The notes below the pieces were generated by a model. That model was not told the origin of the DNA and searched no databases. It saw only the letters and a list, made by a program, of their open reading frames with translations. Made by a program: the position numbers and the translations under genes. Of a DNA stretch of 64,000 nucleotides, positions 23,511 to 37,900 are shown in pieces. Source of the stretch: Sinotaia quadrata. Taxonomy: Eukaryota > Mollusca > Gastropoda > Architaenioglossa > Viviparidae. The stretch's first letter is position 1. Each line of letters starts with the position of its first letter. Where the stretch lies: assembly GCA_028829895.1 (NCBI GenBank), contig CM054180.1:115927973-115991972 (forward strand). The letters run 5' to 3'.

Positions 23511-26500
23511 ACAGATTAGTCAGATTTATTTAATGCATGCCTTCATATTCGTTGACGTTCTAAACTCGCCATTCGGTTCACTGGATCTACACTCATAGGT
23601 ACCCTGTTGTACATTCGTGGACAGGTCATTCAGGAGACCACAAAGCCAGTCACTTTCAAACGTATAATTTTACTGAATCTTGATTCTGCTGAGAACAGTT
23701 AACCGAACTTTGGCGATCTTAATACATCACACGTTTGATTACTAAAACTGTCGCCAGTTAAGCCTTAGTAACCGGCGAAAGCATTTACTTAAAACTGTTG
23801 TGACACTAGTCAGCACTATGTTGTCAGTAATTCTAATGATTTTTATTTTTTAATCAGCAGGTAATTTCATGTGTTAGATGAGACTAACTGGGCGCTGTGT
23901 TTTGATCGTGTAGTTCTCGAGTTATTTGTTCAATATTTATACATTTTTCTTTTTGGTGGCTGATCCTATTGTACGAGAGTTCACTCAGTGACCTTGCCCT
24001 TGACCTAACATGACAAACTTGGACAAGGAAATCCCTCCACCCTTGGCCAACGCAACTGGTGCAGTCTTGCGAAATATGTCAAGCACTGTTTGGTGTTTAC
24101 ATGCTTAGTTTTCCCTGTACCGCTATAACCACAAGCTGGCACCCCCTTTTTGCTGGATTTGACCTCTGCGTATGCGCCTATGAGCGAGTGGCGCATCAGC
24201 CTCCATCGCGCTGGCTGAGCGGTGTTACTGCACGAGAAATACTGTCTGCTGCCGCAGACGGTTCCCGCGATCGAGATATAAAAAGCATATTCCACGGAGC
24301 TTTTACCCAGGCAGCACGTACATTATTAAACACAAACAAAATTAAAACGCGTTCACCGGCCAGTTGCTCACGTTATGGTTATCGATTGACGTTCAGTTGA
24401 ATAGAAACCACGCCTCCTCGTCACTAACAATGCAGTCCGGGCGACAAATGATTTATTGATCAACAATACGCCTTACAAGTGACAGCGCTTAATTTTCAGG
24501 GCTAGTTAGGTCCAGTGCTTTGCTACAGTGTTTGTAAACAAGGCTGGCAGATACCGTGTGCGTTTTGGGCAACGCTCATGTGCTGGTCTTAGGTATGCGA
24601 AGGTGAAAGGTCGCGAGGGAATTGACCAGGCGAAAGCGTCAAGGGAGTTACTTCCCTTCTGTGTGGAGTCGGACTGAGTTAACGGGTACAACCGATCGAG
24701 GGAGAAGCAAAACTTGGCAGCCATGGAGATGGAGGCGCCAAATAACCACAAGTCCGAGGGGACAAGCAGCCGTGTGCGTGACGGTAGGAGGACCTTTGTT
24801 GTTTCTTTGTTAAGGGAGCTAAAAATGCACTAGACAGTTGACATGTCCACAATTACGTTTCGGTTGTGTGTTAGCTATAGGTTACGGTTACAGAAACAAA
24901 TAGCAATAAACAACCCCAAAACAAAGAGCAATAGTTATCATTGTCACGGATTTCGTTATGGTCCCGTACTTGTCTGTTATCACTCAGCGACCTCACCTTG
25001 GTATGTGTAAGAGTGATAGTAGTTTTCAATTTCACATACATTCGTGAATTTCATTGTGCAATGGCGGCTCCAGAATTTCATATATGTAGCAATCTGGTTG
25101 GAAGGAGAGACGGGGGGGGGGGCGGGGGGGAAGGAGGGTTACCCTCGAAGCTGGGTGAGCAGAGCAAGCACAGTGTTCTTTTTCTATTACGAGGGAGGGG
25201 TGAGTAAGTAGATGGAGATTATATGGGGCGGGGACTAAAGTCTTCTCCTCCACTCCCCAAGATACTTCTTTGGCGTCGCCGCGTTCATGCGATATTATTT
25301 TCCAGCTTCATTATTTAAGATTGCTGGCTGGAAAATGACATCACATTGGGGGGAGGGGAGGGGGGGGAACAATATGAGAGATGGAAAACATGCTTGCATA
25401 CGTACACATAGTGAGTTGTGTGTACATTTGTTAAGTACATATCACCATTTAATGCTTTTACTTGGCTCACTTTAGTTGTCATCAGTAATTCATATCTTAA
25501 TTAATCAAATTAAGATAATTTTACTAATAACTGTTCTACCAAACTATTTCTGTCCATTCATTGTTCAAAAGTGAGTGCTATTCACATCACTAAAACTGAG
25601 GTACAGCATGTATAAAGTGAAGTAAGTAGAACAAGCCTTACTATAGGTTCAGTGGATGCTGTTAAAATTTAGGTGAATACTGTCATAAATTAAATTGGAT
25701 TTTTGCAGTTTTATTGTAGTTATGTAGTTGACATTTTTGTGAAAAGATGATGTTTCTTTTTAAAACACAACCTTGAAGAGTATATTAAATGCATTTGATT
25801 AGTACAGTTGCTATAAAATATCTGCCACCTTTTGAGACACTCTAAAGAGAACCTTACACCTTTTGAGACACACTATAAAATCTACCCCCTTTTGAGACCC
25901 GCTTTATAAAATCTACCACCTTTTGAGAATTGCTGTATAAAATCTGCTGCCTTTTGAGACATGCACAATCAAATCTACCATCTTTTGAGATCCGCTTTAT
26001 AAAATCTACCACCTTTTGAGAATTGCTCTATAAAACCTGCTGCCTTTTATATCATGCATTATAAAATCTACCATCTTTTGATTAAAATCTCCCACCTTTT
26101 GAGTTAGCTTATTATATTATGAGACATAATGAAACTCTTTTTGAAAAATCATATTTATTTTTTCACTAAGCAATAACTGATTTTGTTTTGGTACCTAACT
26201 GGAAAAAATAAGACTGACTGTTAAAAGGTAATGTTTACTACATTAGACTGTGCATTATTATTGTGTATCCCTAATTATATTTAATAAGAGTAAGATATAA
26301 ATGTCACACCATTTCAACTAATTGTTGCATGGCTAAGCATCTTAAGTAGTCACATTATCAAAACATGCTTTTTGTGTATGTTTATGTGTGCATGCACATA
26401 AATGTGTGTGAATATGCATTTATTCATATACAGATATTTTAATGTCTCCCTCTGGGTGTATAGAATTAAGGAAGACATGCATTCCAGTTTCCTTCTGTTA

Positions 26501-29500
26501 AACACAATTTTCCATTATGCTTATTTATAAGATTGCAATTTTGCAGCCTTTAAGATTAATAATTCTTGCATTCTGAGTAACTTATGACCAAAAACAATAT
26601 CTACCCCTTCAGTGACGATCCATCTGCCATCCAATCCAGCTATTTATACACCCTCAAAAGTTGAATTATTGTGGCCAATTTTCACTTAACCTCTCCATTT
26701 ATCTTTATCTATCTCCTTTATTATATATATATGGTTAATTAGTTTTCAAAGTTTAATTTACTGTACAAAATATGTTATTAATATTATTCATTTCCTGCAA
26801 GGTTCTAGTGCCCAATACACACTTTAGTTTGTTTAATCTACTTCTGCACTTTCCTATGGTGACAAAAAATGGTGATGCACATTCCCAGTATACACTGAAG
26901 TTTTTTAATCAGCTTCTGCACTCTTTGTTGACAAAATATGGCAATGCACATTCCCAGTAAACACTAAAGTTTTTTTTTTATCTACTTCTGCACTTTCCTA
27001 TGGTAACAAAGTATGGTGATGCAAATGCCCAATATACACTTGTCTTTTTTTTTAATGGACTTCTGCACTTTTTTTTGATGACAAAATGTGAGGCTGCATC
27101 AAACAGTATGCCATATGGTGAGTTCACAAAGGTAATTTCCCCCAGCCAGCCTTGTTTGACTGATGTCTAATTATTTTGTCCATTTGAAATGCTGCTGAAC
27201 AATCCAGACCTTTGGAACAAATTATAAGTTTTAAAAATTTTGTGACTGGCAGGTTTGCTCAGGGTTGGGCTTAGCCTTAAGATTAGCCAGAGGATTTTAC
27301 TAAAAACCAGCCTCCCAGTATAAATATAAAGCCTATATTAGTATTATTTTCGTCGGTAAACTTAAGAAACCTGTTATTATTTAAATTCTGTATTAAAACT
27401 ACTTGACGGAGATACTCTTCTTGAATAAATATTGATTATTTCTTTTGTCAGTGTTTCCATTTAGATTTACTGTACACACTTCTCTGCTCGAGTGGCTTGG
27501 GCACTATCTCAGGCTTTACACTATAAGAGAGCATTAGAATATTGGATACATACAAAAATATATCAAATGTGAATCCTCAGTAACTGGAATAAAAAATCTT
27601 AAGCGTGATTTGTCTCAGTAAAAAAGTATTTCTTTTACTTTGGTTTTGATGCCTACGGAGGCCTCTTGCACTGGGTTAGAAATGTTTTTCTGCCCTCACT
27701 CTCTGATGCACACACATTAAAATATTTATTTAATATTGTGAATTGATTTATGAGTCCAAGTACCCAGATGCAAATAAGATTAATGCATCACCTGCTTTAA
27801 GAAATATTAAAATGTATATTTATGCAAATTATGAGCACACAGATCTTAAGCACTAACTCACCATGGCATATGTAATTTTTCATGTTTGGTGACAAGACTT
27901 TTGAGCACGAATTAAGTTAATATTGTGTAAAATAGCATTTCAGATCTTGATCTTTTTATTGCAGTAAGTCCCACAAAACACTTGTGTGTGTGTGTGTGTG
28001 TTTGTTTGTATTAACATATAAGTAATTTGTTAAAATAAACAAAATGTTTTCGTTAATTTATTGCCCTTGTTATTTTTGTCAAACAAACAACTTTAACTCA
28101 TTTGGAGGCACCAAAAATGCCTTAATATTAAAGTTATCCAGCATCATTTGTATGTGAAATAATAACATCTCCCTCCACCCCGAACTATTCTTTATTGTTC
28201 TGTATTGTTTAGTCGGGTACTGAATTTAAAATGCAAGACGTAATTTTGTAGAGAAAGTCATAACATAAGTGCATTACTTCACAAGTGACAGATGAGTAAG
28301 TATCGTCACATAACATAGCTAAAATTAGACCCGAGATAAAAAGCCACAGTATTATAAACACTTAAATGACGTCGCCTACGTTGCTACCACGTGGTCATGA
28401 GCAGGTGCATATATATATATATATATATAACACAACATTCTTGTAAGTTTTTTTTTTAAAGTCACTATCTCTTCATTTAGATCATTTGGTGGACAAGGAG
28501 CGAGCAATCAAGAGACATGACAGCGTCAGCAAAATAACGGGTAGAGTTGGACGCAGGAGCTATCTTTATTGTTATCTCCCCGTCAGACGTGTGGATCTAC
28601 TATTATCAATTGTTTGTGTTGTCCCACTTTTAGTCAAACAATTTTGTACTCCTCTGAAATAAAAAAAAAAAGGGATTTATCATTATGCATTTGCAGATAT
28701 AAGTGAAGATTTATTATTTTTTAAAACTGAGATTCCCTTAGAAACAAAGAGTATTTTCAATCTTGTATCCGACTTAATGTTCTTTTCAGTTGTGGATACT
28801 ATCTTAATTACTACCAATACTATTAAATGCGTACTTGCAAAATGAGGTCTGCTGGGCTGTTTTATTTATTTTTTAAAAAAATCTTTCAGATTGTGCTGGT
28901 AGATGATTGCCCACATTCTTAATGCCTTATCGCTCTTCACGCCATCCAGTTATTTAAAGTAGATCTGTCAGGCCGGAAAACGTTCTCATACAAAACCCCA
29001 TTTTGCCTCCTATCTATTATTTTCTCTTTATTGTGAATAGGAACCTAGTTCGTTTTTGACGTCAGTGTCTGTGTAGCTTCATTTACCAATAGTGACCTGG
29101 GGCCGCAGTTTTCTGGCCGATCATCGCGGGACGCTAGGGGGCAAATGCTTCTAGAGAGGAGGAGACACCATCAAACGGCTTTTAAAAATCATAATTATCT
29201 TCTCTCCTTGTCGAACTTGTACTAAATGTAGGCCTACTCGTTATAAGACCTGCTATTTACAATAATGTTTGTGTTGCCTTTCCCTAAGCACCTTCACCTC
29301 CACCCCACCATGCTTTTTTTAAATTTTTAGTTCCATTCATTCAATGCTATTGTATATTTTTCTTTGAATCCATACTTCTCTCCCCCCCCCCCCCCCCCGG
29401 TCCTTTCCACTTTCCCCCGTCTCTGCGCGCAGTTCAGGAGAAAAAACTAAGGCAAAAGTGAAGACAAAAGGAACAAGGAGTGCTTCTTGGCATGAGATTT

Positions 29501-29781
29501 ATAGAATTAATGCCTCTAATGCCATTTATAGAATTAATGCAATAACGTGAAAACATCTCATCTCGTGAGAAATTACAGCTCTAGTTTGACCCCACTTACG
29601 TGACCTAATTTAATCCCTGCAACAGTGCAATTCCCCATTCTCCGCTTCGCACTTTCTCTTGCATTAGAAAGACAGTGATAGAGATATACATACACGATTA
29701 TCAGCTAGCTAAAAGTAATTTATTTGAAAATACAAAAATAGAATTACGAGAAATAAACAGAGAGTGTGCATTTGTAACCAG

Positions 29782-29850
<69 letters not shown>

Positions 29851-31900
29851 TTATTATTATTATTTTTCTTTTACGTAACAGTTGTCATCAAGAACAACAA
29901 TCAGATCTGTATTTAAACAGGTGCAAGAATTATTTCATGATAATGACTTTGAGCATTTTCTTCAAGAAAGCATTTTCCAGCCTTTCTTTTATTTAACAAA
30001 ACAAAAGTAAAGTTTGGCATTAGCTTGGAAATATTCCAGCAGAACAGACATTTACCTTCAGGGTCCAGTTAAAATTTAGGTCTGGATATTTATTTTTTTA
30101 TAGAAAGTAGGAAAAAAATAATCTTGTAAGATCGAACTTTAGAGGCCGATGGGCAAAGAGGATAGGAAATGTGACTTTAGTAACCGTTTTCTTTTTCTCT
30201 GTGCGTCGTATATATTGCTTTAGATACTCAGATTACAGTACCTGTATTCAGTAGGATGTGTTGTGTGATCCTTTTGAGGGGTGAACTAAGGCAAAACGAC
30301 TGGTGGGATGCATTGCTAAAACTGTTTTGTGATCTGTAGAGTAAATACGGTAAATTAATGTGTTAGTGTAAAACAGAATATACAGCGAGCGTGGGAGTGG
30401 ATGAAACCCATGTACTTAAATTCATTAGTGAAGTATTATAAATATAATGCTTGCAGTCCAGTATCTACAGAATATGTATTTTATAGCACGCATAATGTAT
30501 TTGCCAATAGGCATTCCGAACTGTCAGCGTTACACTTGCGAATGTAAGATTTGAGGACATTACATTACAATCGTATTGTATTTGTTACATGGTTATTTGA
30601 GTAGAAATGTTGATGCTATACTTGCACGTAACAACAGTCAGGGCATCATACTTTCAGAGCGAATTTTGCTACATTATTTGTAATAACCACGTGATTTCGG
30701 GAAGAAACACCGCATTTGTTAAAGTATTTGTAGTAGTGCAGTTATTTCAGTAAGACACGTGCACTGGTTAAGCATTTTTAACTATCATGTAGTCATATCA
30801 GACAGACACATTAAGCATTTGTTAAAGTATTTATATCATTCGTGTAATCATTTCAAAGAGACACATAAAGCATTTGTTAAAGTATTTGTGATAATCGTGT
30901 AGTCATTTCAATAAGACACGCACCTTCGTTGTGAAATTTTGGAGCTGTATTAATATTATCTATTTACGTGGTTCGTAAAATGCTTGTGGCATCGGTTTTG
31001 TGGATTACAAAATTCTTTGTGCTGTACTTGTGTTTGGTATTCGCCTCTAGGTGAAATCGGCCATTGGCTTTCATGTTAGTATAGATTTTGTGTGCCAGTT
31101 CGCTCTCTCTCTCTCTCTCTCAATATCTGCTTACTCAATCTTTTTACTTTTCTTCTTCTATTTTCTTTCTCTATCGCTCACTTTATTTTTTTCTGGTTTT
31201 CTTTCTTTTCTTTTTATGTCTTTTTTTCGTGTTTATCTCTTGCTTTCTTTTTCTCTCATCACCCCCCACACACACACACAAACACACACACACGATTTCT
31301 CTGCTTCTCTCTTTTGATTTTTTCCTCCCCCCCTCCTTCGTCACTTTTTTCTCTCTCACTCTCTCTCCCCTTGACTTTCCCTCTTATTCTTTCTCTGACT
31401 CTCACTTTCTTCATGTTCCTTTCATTATACGAATGTATGTTCCTCTCTCTGTGTCTTGACTTTCATTCTGTATGTTCCTCTCTCTGTGTCTTGACTTTCA
31501 TTCTGTATGTTTCTCACTCTCTGTCTTGGCTTTCATTCTGTATGTTCCTCTCTCTCTGTCTTGGCTTTCATTCTGTATGTTCCTCTCTCTCTGTCGTGGC
31601 TTTCATTCTGTATGTTCCTCTCTCTGTGTCTTGACTTTCATTCTGTATGTTCCTCTCTCTCTGTCTTGGCTTTCATTCTCTGTGGTTCTTCTCTCTCTGT
31701 CTTGACTTTCATTCTCTAAGTTCCTTTCTGTAAGTGTCTCTGTCTGTTACTCTTTCTTTGTGACCAGAACTCTCATTCTCTTTGCTTCTTTCTGTGTGTA
31801 TGTGTGTCTGTTCCTCTTTCTGCCTCTGCCCCTCTCTCATTCTCCACCTGTCTCCCTCTCTCTGTCTCTCTCCCTTTCTCTTCCTATCTCGATTTTTCTG

Positions 31901-31948
<48 letters not shown>

Positions 31949-34900
31949 CCTCTCACCCTCTCTTTTATGGCCTTGTTTCTCGTTCTCTCATTCTCTCTCA
32001 CCCTGTCATAAGTGATACAAGCTGTTGGAACCAGAACTTTGACGCTAACTACAGAAATGACTCCACGAAAACAACATATCTTTGCTGCAGATTAATGATT
32101 ATGATTTTAGTGTAGCATGTTAATTTTTTTTTCTCTCCCAAACACGCCAGTACTCATCAGTTGAAGGCTGCTCTATTACAGTACATAAGCACTCAGCATT
32201 TCAAGGCCGTATTGTTTACGACGAAACTTATATACAGACATCAGGTTGGGTTGGTTTTTGTTTTTTAATGAATCATCTGGAATGTATGTCTTTTCGGATA
32301 TGTCTCTACGTTGACAGTCATTTGAGGGCTTCATGTTTCCTGACCACTTTGCTTTCAGCATACCATTCTTATCAGTTCATGTATCTTTGTTCTACATGAA
32401 TAATGCGTCACTTTTGATTGCTGCGTTCTATATTGTGTCACAATCTGTATCCTGTACATGCCGTTGTATTTATTGTGTCACAGTCTGTATCCTGTGCAGG
32501 CCGTTGTGTTTATTGTGTCACAATCTGTATCCTGTACAGGCCTTTGTATTTATTGTGTCACAATCTGTATCCTATACAGGCCGTTGTATTTATAGTGTCA
32601 CAATCTGTATCCTGTACAGGCCGTTGTATTTATTGTGTCACAATCTGTATCCTATACAGGCCGTTGTATTTATAGTGTCACAATCTGTATCCTGTACAGG
32701 CCGTTGTATTTATTGTGTCACAATCTGTATCCTGTACAGGCAGTTGTATTTATTGTGTCACACTCTGTATCCTGTGCAGGCCGTTGTATTTATTGTGTCA
32801 CAGTCTGTATCCTGTGCATGCCGTTGTATTTATTGTATCGGTCTTAGTCCTTTTCCTTTGCAGACAGTTTTATTTATTGTGTCTCAATCCTTAACTTTTG
32901 CAGACCGTTTTATTTATTGTGTCTCAATCCTTAACTTTTGCAGACCGTTTTATTTATTGTGTCTCAGTCCTTAACTTTTGCAGACCGTTTTATTTATTGT
33001 GTCTCAATCCTTAACATTCTTCAAATTTTTATTTATTTTGTCTCAGTTCTTCCTTGAGAACCTCTTTTATATTTTCTTTGTAATCACAGAAGGATTTCAT
33101 GATCGCTGACTGTTGAGGTTTTCTTTTTAAGTACAAAGCAGTTAGTCTGGATTTGAACGTTTTTCTTTTTAAGTACAAAGCAGTTAGTCTGGATTTGAAC
33201 GTTTTTCTTTTTAAGTACAAAGCAGTTAGTCTGGATTTGAACGTCCCCTGTATTAGTGTCGAGAGAATGCGAGTTCGACCACGCGGTCTTGACTAATCCA
33301 CTTTTATTTTTTGAGGGAAAGTTTGTTTTAGGCATCCGGTGTTTGTCGGCCTAAGAAGCTTACATTCATCGAGGAAGCTTTGCTTGGAGTGTGTATCGAT
33401 CACAAGAATAAATAAGTCAGAGGAGAGGGGGGTGGGCGTAGTTGGGGTTTGGACGTCCGTTTTGTGTATAATTAACGATCAGTAAGTGGAAGCTCAAGTA
33501 GGAATTGACTTTAATATAAAAAGAGCCCACCCACCCCCACCCCAAGAACAACAAAAAATAAATAAAAAGGAAAATGCTTTTATTGTTAATTTCATTAACA
33601 GTTTCTTGTTTTCTCTTGGGTCTATTCAATGACAAACGCCATTTTAGAAAAGGAAAACCTGCATGCATACACGCACGCACACACAAGCGCGCCTTTTTTC
33701 ACTTTTACAATTTTAGTCCGTGCTAAATAAGTGCTATAATTAGCTTTCAACTCTATTTCGACTCAGACCATCGGCTCTATTTCAACTCTGACCATGGGCT
33801 CTACTTCGACTCTTTGACTGTGATTTTCTTGCTTATGAGGGAAAGAAATATAAGAGCTGATTGAAGTGTCAGACGTGATAAATATGTAGCAAGTGTATTG
33901 TAGTGATGATGCATAACAAGCGTATAAATTGCCCCATGCACAACACCCATACACCTACACTGTCGAGACAAAGTGCCCTTTGGGAGGCTAAATAATAGAT
34001 AACTCTCGTACCTCTTCCCCGTGATTACTGGCCCTTGGAGAGCTAACGCCTAGTCGGCATCATTGTGGTGCGTACACATTGTGGTGCATGATGATTGCTT
34101 CCAACCTCCCAAACCCGACACTACCACCACCCCGATCATTAATGCTCATAAATTGCATTTTACAGAGTTATGGCTGGAATGCTGCACCTGATGCATTTCC
34201 CCTAGACTGATTTTACATTTGGCACCAAATCAAGGACCGAGAATTAATGACCTAGTTTACTAGATGCGTTTCCGTTTGCGCGGTAGAGTGGAAGCGCTTA
34301 TGTACTTGATTTAATGGCACTTGTACAACATTATATACGATCATTAGGCAAGCAACGGTAACGGAATGATAATCTGCCACGATAGCAAGTCTGTTATTGA
34401 AACGTTCTTAGCTATAAATAGAATATTCTTTTATTAAAAAAAAAATAATAATAATAACTTCCTTTTAGAAAAGAAATGTGTGCATTTACCAAAATGAATT
34501 GCTAAAGATTAGTAGTTTACCTTTGTGTTTGTGTGCGCGCGCTAAGCTAGCTATGGCCAATAAATAAACTTTGTGATAAACTTGACTAATGAAATGTTAG
34601 CAGTAATCGTAATCATCGACCTTTGTATTAATTAAAGACAAGTCTCCTCAGACCAGCTGCAAAACAAAGAAACAACAACAACAGTTTGTAAACTAAGACA
34701 GTGCTGCTTACATTAGCGCGTCTTGCAAGACAGTTCTAAAGAATGGCGGCATTTTATCTCCTGTCGATCGTTAAGCATTCTTTTGTAGCATCTCCACCAT
34801 GGTTCCACGGACCATCAAAAGAAAAATAATAAAATAGGGGGGAAAAAACTCAGAAGAGAAAGAAAATGTAAATGAGATTCGCATGTTGTGCCGTTTGAGA

Positions 34901-37900
34901 CTAATGAACGTTGTCTGTCTTCATTTAAAATACAATGAAAAACTCACTACAAGCATGGGACTATTTTCCTTTTCTGTTTTTTTTTCTTCTCTTACGTTTG
35001 TTTGTCTGTTCTTTTTAATCTTTCAACCTGATTTTCTTTTTAATTGCTTCTACTTGCTAATCACTCGATTTGTCTGCTTTATGTGTCTTTTCCATGCCAA
35101 ACGTCATAATTCCAACTTCACTTTAAGTGACTGCCAAGGTCAGATGACGGTTCCAGCGTTTAATCTTCCATGATATTGCCTAAAAGAAATCGCAGTTGAA
35201 AGCCCACTAGTTGCGAATGAAAGTCACGTGTCTCGTCGTGAATAACATCAAGAAAACAAGGAAGAACATACTTTTTTCTCTTTCCTGTTAACTATGGTAA
35301 ATAATGATATGCCCTTGAGAGTGTACTTTTATTAGCAGTGGTAGGTGACGTAATGAAACGTCATTGAGAGAGTACTTTTATTAGCAGTGGTGACGTAATG
35401 AAACGTCATTGAGTGAGTACTTTTATTAGCAATGGTGACGTAGAGAGAGTACTTTTATTACAATCACGTTTCTGTTGTTTTGTTTGTATTTGTGAAGCTT
35501 TTGTCCATCAGATTTCGCTGAGAGTACTATGAAAGAAGGGGGGGGGGGGAACCGAACTACCCTGTCCCTTTCCTTAACCTCCCTCCCTACCCTAGTTCCC
35601 TTTTTATTCAGAAGGTTGATAATGAACTGTTTAACTACCCCTTTCAACAACAAATCTCTTTGACCAAATCTTGGTAGGTGACGTCAGATTGTGTTCTGAT
35701 GTGAGATTCCAACCAGTAAAGCAAACTGCACTTGTATAAAAACTACGCAGACGCATGTACAAACTCACGAAGATCTTATTACTTATTATACATGATTATA
35801 TTTGGAGGGGGTGGAGGGGTGAGAGTCCCCAAAACGGTGCCCCGAAAATTTGTTCCTTGACATTATTGTTTGAAAGCGATTTAAAATATGCAAGACTAAA
35901 ATATAATGATCATTATAAATTAACGACTCGCCTGGGTATTTATCGCTAATGAATAAAAAGTGCTACATTGTGCAGTGAGCGATGCTCCCAAAGAATGGCG
36001 AGACACGTTTCGTCCAGGGCGCAAACTACCCTTGCACCGGTTCTGGAACTGCGGCTCTGTGAGTGAGGAAAAAAGGCTCCTTACTGTCTACGCTTTTTCA
36101 TTTCAATCAGCGTCTAATGGCAGATAACTTGTATACGAAAACTTGATTTGTTCCACTAATGACGTGTACCGTACATTATTATATACACCTTAAAGAACAC
36201 CTTTTCGCTTCTGTTATTGTTGTCGGCGTCATAAAAAGGATGAGGCATGATTCAGAGTTTACAGATTTCGCCGTTTGGCTTCATAAGTGAGCTTGTGTGT
36301 GTGTGTGTGTGTATTAACAACGAGACTAGCTAGCATTTATGGGTGACGTTTACTGTCTCTAGGGCGTCATTCTGGCAAAATCCAAAGACCTTGCTGCCAG
36401 AATCTGTACGAGTTAGCTCTTGTACAAAGGAGTGTGGGAATAACAGTGTATGCTAGGATGCAAAACCACCTTGTATTCGGCGCCTGGTCGGGTATCAAGA
36501 TTCCTGCCATTTGTGAGTGTGTGCGGCATCTCCAAAATCTCTGCCTGCTGAAGTTTTGTCTAATCGGTTTTTGGAGTCACTGACAGCTTGTAGTATTACA
36601 CATATACACACACATACACACATTATATATAATACACGTACACACAAACACTCTCCCCCCCCCTCTCTCTCTTTCTCTTATCGTTGTCTTCTTGCATGTC
36701 ATAAGCTGGTAGCTCTGCCATTGAAAGTCTGTTTTCAAGTGAACATCTCATCGGTCCACAACTCCGCGGCCATCTTGATCGGCACGGCGAAAACCTCATT
36801 AAAGAGTTAGTAACGTGGCTACCAGTTACTACCGTTGCGTAAGAATTCTTATTGTAGTCAAATTTTTTACTTCATATTTTACTGTTTAAAACTAATTGAA
36901 ATCAGTGTCTTACCTACTTTTTATTTAGTTTAGTTTTAAAGTATCATTTAAATAATTTAAGCACAGTTATTTGTGAAACCAGAAGATTTAGATAACTCTC
37001 AGAACCGCACTTCTTTGACCGATAGCATCTTGGTGGGTGTCTCGTAAACCACAAAATGATCTCGTAGACTAAGCAGTAATCTCGTTCATCTAAAATCTTG
37101 AATGAAATTTTAATCTGAAATGTAGTCATGGTCATCCTAGTATAACAGAATTTTTCTGATATTTAATAATTCCATATAGCGTCTATTTGAAGTTTTAAGA
37201 CGGTTACTGGCAAGATGGTTGCTCACAAGCATGATAGTTGATCATTTGAGAAAGAAAGAAATAATCTATATTTTAGCGTGAAACTTTAGATTAAAGCTCC
37301 TAGAATTTACTTCTGTCTGCACATAAATATTCGCCTTTCTTCGATGAATGGAGGTATTAAACAGTACAAGAGTTTGCAATCTAGTAACATGAGTACTGTT
37401 ACAAACAGCGATGATTGTGTAGAAGTCTTACTCGAAAATGTTGTCAGCCAATTAAAAGTGGTCTTGAGACCTGCTCTTTATTCGGTGTATTTTTTTTATA
37501 TATGCAGTTGCTTTGTGGTGCTGTAGTCTCTATAAAACACACACGCATACACACAGCAAACCATTGACACATACACACGCATACACACAGCAAACCATTG
37601 ACACATACACACGCATACACACAGCAAACCATTGACACATACACGCGCACGCGTGCTTCTTTCAGCGTTGTTTATTTTGTGCTTTTACCAGTGTTTAGTT
37701 AGATACTTGTAAAACAAATCACTGCATAGGCACTATGTAAATTATGACCAAAATACCCAGCGCTTATTTCCCCGAAGTCCCATTCCGGCGAATATTGTAA
37801 GAAGCACAACAGCACTTTCCTGTCTCTTTTCAAGTTTGAGGCCGGAATTAAGGGTCTATCACTCTATCATATAATAATAAGAACTGAATTACATTGTTAG

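Noticed and set aside
24005..24400. Overlapping opposite-strand ORFs of 96 and 113 codons
   Set aside because: CpG-rich promoter-like DNA with few stop codons; neither peptide shows a known motif.
31088..31720. Overlapping Ser/Leu/Phe-rich ORFs up to 180 codons
   Set aside because: Produced by CT-rich low-complexity DNA in all three frames; no domain.
32333..32974. 213-codon ORF rich in Cys, Val and Tyr
   Set aside because: It lies inside the 40-bp minisatellites; its peptide repeat follows the DNA repeat in three frames.
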